From positions 62,001-126,000 of the forward strand of contig NZ_BOLN01000005.1 in the NCBI RefSeq assembly GCF_016861655.1: a stretch of 64,000 nucleotides of DNA. Reading direction: 5' to 3'. Position 1 is the stretch's first letter, and each line of letters starts with the position of its first letter. The DNA is from Levilactobacillus lanxiensis. Its GTDB lineage: Bacteria; Bacillota; Bacilli; Lactobacillales; Lactobacillaceae. Shown here in pieces: positions 61,591-64,000 of the stretch. Position numbers and translations under genes: made by a program. The notes beneath the pieces are model-generated. The model made no database searches, had not been told where the DNA came from, and saw nothing but the letters and a program-made list of their open reading frames with translations.

Positions 61591-62802
61591 TTACTTGTCT
61601 GCTAATAATTGGGCGACCCGGTCGACTAGGGCCCGGGCAATCACCGTTTTGCTGGTCTTGGGCGTCTGATCCGTCACACCATCTGGCAGAATGAAGGTGA
61701 CCTGATTGTCATCCCCATTAAACCCAATGTCGCTACGGGAGACGTCGTTGGCGGCCAACAGGTCTAAGGACTTGCTGGCCAGTTTCTTTTGGCCGTTAGC
61801 CAGTAAATTCTGCGTCTCCGCGGCAAAACCGACCGTGACCTGGTGCGGCTGCTTAATGGCCGCAACTTGTTTCAAAATATCGGGTGTCTTTTTAAGTTTT
61901 AAAATAAATTCATCATTGCCAGTCGTCTTTTTAATTTTTTGATCAGCCGTAACTTCCGGTTGAAAATCAGCGACCGCGGCCGCCATCACTAAGGCGTCGG
62001 CCTGAGGAAAACGCGCCAACACGGCTTGTGACAAATCGGTCGTGCTTTGGATGGGCACGACCGTCACGCTGGCCGGTGCCGCCAGCTTCGTGGGTGCCGT
62101 GATCAACGTGACCTCGGCACCGGCCTCACGAGCGGCGGTAGCGACCGCATAGCCCATTTTGCCAGAGGAGTCGTTGGTCAGGAAACGGACAGGGTCTAAC
62201 CGTTCGCGAGTCCCACCAGCGGTCACGAGGATCCGCCGACCGACCAGCGTCTGGGGCGTAAACACACCCAGCTGCTCCACCTGAGCAACGATATCGGCAG
62301 GCTCGGGGAAGCGGCCCTGACCGGAATAGCCCTCCGCCAGTTTGCCAGTGGCCGGGGCCAGGACGTGCACCCCATCGGCAATCAGTTGCTGGCGATTCCG
62401 CTGCGTCGCGGGTGCTTGCCACATATGGGTGTTCATGGCCGGCACAACGATCTTGGGGGCGGCGGTCGCCAACCAGGTTGCACTGGCAGCGTCGTCGGCC
62501 TGACCATTGGCAAATTGGGCCATGAGGTTCGCGGATGCTGGCGCGGCAATGGCCAGGTCGGTCCAATCGGCCAGCTCAACGTGGGCAATTTGCCCGTTGG
62601 CCTGCCACCAGGACTCGTCCGTGAGCACGGGTGCCTTGGTCAGGGCCGCAAAGGTTGCCGCCGTGACAAACTTGGCGGCCCCCGCTGTCAGAACAACGCG
62701 AACCGTGGCGCCGGTCCGTTGTAGGTCACGGGCTAGGAGTGCGGCCTTATAAGCGGCCACACTGCCACCGACCGTTAACGTAATGTGTTTGTCTTCTAGC
62801 AT
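61591..62802 (-). CDS. coaBC: Coenzyme A biosynthesis bifunctional protein CoaBC
   Basis: A 403-residue fusion: phosphopantothenoylcysteine decarboxylase (CoaC, about 1-180; flavin fold, VGGSVAAYKAALLARDL, PAMNTHMW) and phosphopantothenate-cysteine ligase (CoaB, about 185-403; ILVTAGGTRERLDPVRFLTN, KKTPDIL). ATG at 62802 has GGAGG just before; the open frame extends 54 codons upstream through B5 but that part is repeat sequence, not protein. Separated from rpoZ by B5. Confidence 0.96.
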   Translation of the reverse strand: MLEDKHITLTVGGSVAAYKAALLARDLQRTGATVRVVLTAGAAKFVTAATFAALTKAPVLTDESWWQANGQIAHVELADWTDLAIAAPASANLMAQFANGQADDAASATWLATAAPKIVVPAMNTHMWQAPATQRNRQQLIADGVHVLAPATGKLAEGYSGQGRFPEPADIVAQVEQLGVFTPQTLVGRRILVTAGGTRERLDPVRFLTNDSSGKMGYAVATAAREAGAEVTLITAPTKLAAPASVTVVPIQSTTDLSQAVLARFPQADALVMAAAVADFQPEVTADQKIKKTTGNDEFILKLKKTPDILKQVAAIKQPHQVTVGFAAETQNLLANGQKKLASKSLDLLAANDVSRSDIGFNGDDNQVTFILPDGVTDQTPKTSKTVIARALVDRVAQLLADK

Positions 62803-62856
62803 TGCTTTCCCTCCAATTATATCATCTGCACTTGAGGCGAAGGAAACCATCGTCAC

Positions 62857-63114
62857 AAGGCTAGTGAAAATAAACCTAGACTGATCAATGACTGCCGTTC
62901 CCGACGGCGGGTTCAACCTGTCCTGCTGTGGGGCCCGGTTCCAGCCTGAGAAACGGGCTTCCACCTCGCCTTGAAACCTCGCTGAAGTTCACGAGTTTCC
63001 AAGGTTGGCCCATGGCCTAAGCTGAGCAGTTCACTCAGCTAACGCCATCGACACAGCTGACCAGGTTGACCCGCCTCTGGTCACTCACATTGATGGCTAA
63101 TTTTCACTAGCCTT
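62857..63114 (+). repeat. Palindromic element B5 (core B inside an A-type frame)
   Basis: Frame helix AAGGCTAGTGAAAAT/ATTTTCACTAGCCTT (62857-62871 with 63100-63114, perfect 15 bp), very like the core-A frame. Core B inside: TCAACCTG/CAGGTTGA (62913-62920 with 63062-63069), CCTTGAAACCTCG arm and an ATGGC...AGCTGAG/CTCAGCT...GCCAT arm. The CCGTTCCC/GGGAACGG pair is broken here (GGGCCCGG). Confidence 0.87.
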
Positions 63115-63344
63115 GCAGGCGACAATCGTTTCTTTCGCATCCACTGACTAAGCTATTATCCAGTCATTTAAATTTTCTGTACCGGATTTGGTTAAATGAA
63201 ACGACTTTTCAGAAACCGGCATCAAGTATACCTTATTCGTAAGGACCACCTAAAGAATATGGCTCAACCTGTCACAATTTCTCTAAACTGATAAAAAAGG
63301 CCAGATTACCCAACGGCAACCTGGTCTTTCCTGAACCGCCAAAG
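63115..63344. other. Gap between B5 and rpoZ
   Basis: Holds the rpoZ terminator (63293-63329) and about 175 nt with no gene or clear signal. Confidence 0.5.
63293..63329 (-). terminator. Terminator of gmk-rpoZ
   Basis: Stem 63298-63311 with 63314-63327 (some mismatches), six U on minus. Confidence 0.75.
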
Positions 63345-63560
63345 TTAGGCGTCCAGATCCTTTTCGTCCGGATCAATCATTAAGGCACCGGCAGCGATTT
63401 CTTCCAGTGCGCGACCAATCGTCTTGGGCGACTTGTAATCGGTCAAGAGTGGCTTAGCGCCGGCGTCCAACTCGTGGGCCCGCTTGCTAGCCAGCATAAT
63501 CAAAGAATAACGTGAATCAACTTGTGCTAATAAATCATCAACTGAGGGATAGAGTAACAT
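63345..63560 (-). CDS. rpoZ: RNA polymerase omega subunit
   Basis: A 71-residue omega subunit that helps assemble RNA polymerase. [32 protein letters not shown] carries the conserved SRYSLI..ASKRAREL segment. Length normal. Starts 2 nt after the gmk stop. Confidence 0.97.
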   Translation of the reverse strand: MLLYPSVDDLLAQVDSRYSLIMLASKRAHELDAGAKPLLTDYKSPKTIGRALEEIAAGALMIDPDEKDLDA

Positions 63561-63562
63561 TT

Positions 63563-64000
63563 TTATTCGTCTCCAATCATTTGTTCGTAATCCGGCATAA
63601 CCCGGGTTACCCGTAAACGTTCACTGCGGATGATCATTTGAATCCGGTCGACGGCTTGGCTGACTTCGTCGTTTACCACGGCGTAATCATAGTTGCGCAT
63701 CATCCGAATTTCACCCACGGCCTTCTTGATTCGTTTGTTAATGACGTCCATGGCGTCAGTGCCCCGACCAATCAGGCGGTGCTTTAATTCCATCAAATCA
63801 GGTGGCGTTAGGAAAACGAAGACAGCGTCGGGACAATTGGCACGAACCTGCATGGCCCCGTTGACTTCGATTTCCAAGAAGACGTCCTTACCCTCATCAA
63901 GGGTCTCATTAACATATTTTAACGGGGTACCGTAGTAGTTGTCAACATACTTGGCGTACTCCAGCATCTCACCGTTACGGATATTTTCCTCAAATTCTTC
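63563..64000 (-). CDS. gmk: Guanylate kinase, C-terminal part (runs off the window)
   Basis: Guanylate kinase phosphorylates GMP to GDP. The 145 residues present include [32 protein letters not shown] (GMP-binding region and the EIEVxGA motif) and [21 protein letters not shown] (lid). The N-terminal P-loop lies beyond base 64000. Next gene in the operon is rpoZ. Confidence 0.96.
   Translation of the reverse strand, partial: EEFEENIRNGEMLEYAKYVDNYYGTPLKYVNETLDEGKDVFLEIEVNGAMQVRANCPDAVFVFLTPPDLMELKHRLIGRGTDAMDVINKRIKKAVGEIRMMRNYDYAVVNDEVSQAVDRIQMIIRSERLRVTRVMPDYEQMIGDE

Noticed and set aside
62803-62964. N-terminal extension of CoaBC
   Set aside because: The extra 54 codons are translated palindromic repeat B5; a good ribosome site and the family start agree with 62802.

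Overview
The window looks like a chromosomal segment of a Gram-positive lactic acid bacterium of the family Lactobacillaceae. The protein content (PepDA-type dipeptidase, YjeM-type transporter, Smc/FtsY/Ffh, PrkC/Stp, FakA/Gls24 order), AGGAGG-like ribosome binding sites and moderate GC content support this. A Levilactobacillus-like genus is a guess, not shown.

Left part (1-30.5 kb) is accessory and metabolic. It starts with the 5' end of glpK and a 4-oxalocrotonate tautomerase. A complete type I restriction-modification locus follows (about 1.1-9.96 kb): hsdR, hsdM, a truncated hsdS, a second complete hsdS, a tyrosine recombinase, and two promoterless hsdS cassettes in opposite orientations. 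Shared 16-18 bp repeats inside the hsdS genes and cassettes make this a strong candidate phase-variable specificity shufflon. Next come a YitT-type membrane protein, a dipeptidase-transporter pair, a two-repeat orphan CRISPR remnant of type I-E style, a Kup potassium transporter behind a promoter-leader-terminator unit, an MFS permease, an orphan IS605-type TnpB with a candidate omega RNA, small membrane and secreted proteins, a DJ-1-like protein, an acyltransferase and a solitary AbrB-like protein.

Right part (25-64 kb) is housekeeping, and every gene except rpmB and a GNAT gene is on the minus strand. In transcription order from high coordinates: gmk, rpoZ, coaBC, priA, fmt, rsmB, stp, prkC, rsgA, rpe, thiN, (rpmB on plus), gls24, fakA, recG, plsX, acpP, rnc, smc, ftsY, ylxM, ffh, then rpsP, khpA, rimM, trmD, rplS. 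The usual ffh-rpsP neighbourhood is interrupted by a P-type cation ATPase with an upstream manganese (yybP-ykoY) riboswitch and a MoxR/VWA/small-protein operon.

The most unusual content is a set of at least twelve large (about 120-260 bp) intergenic palindromic elements between 30.7 and 63.1 kb. Each can fold into a closed helix; all but one miniature carry three arms. Pairing is kept while sequence changes. Two core types (A and B) are found, in some cases inside the same outer frame helix and in the same duplicated flank. No copy was seen in the first 30.6 kb, and I cannot assign them to a named repeat family.
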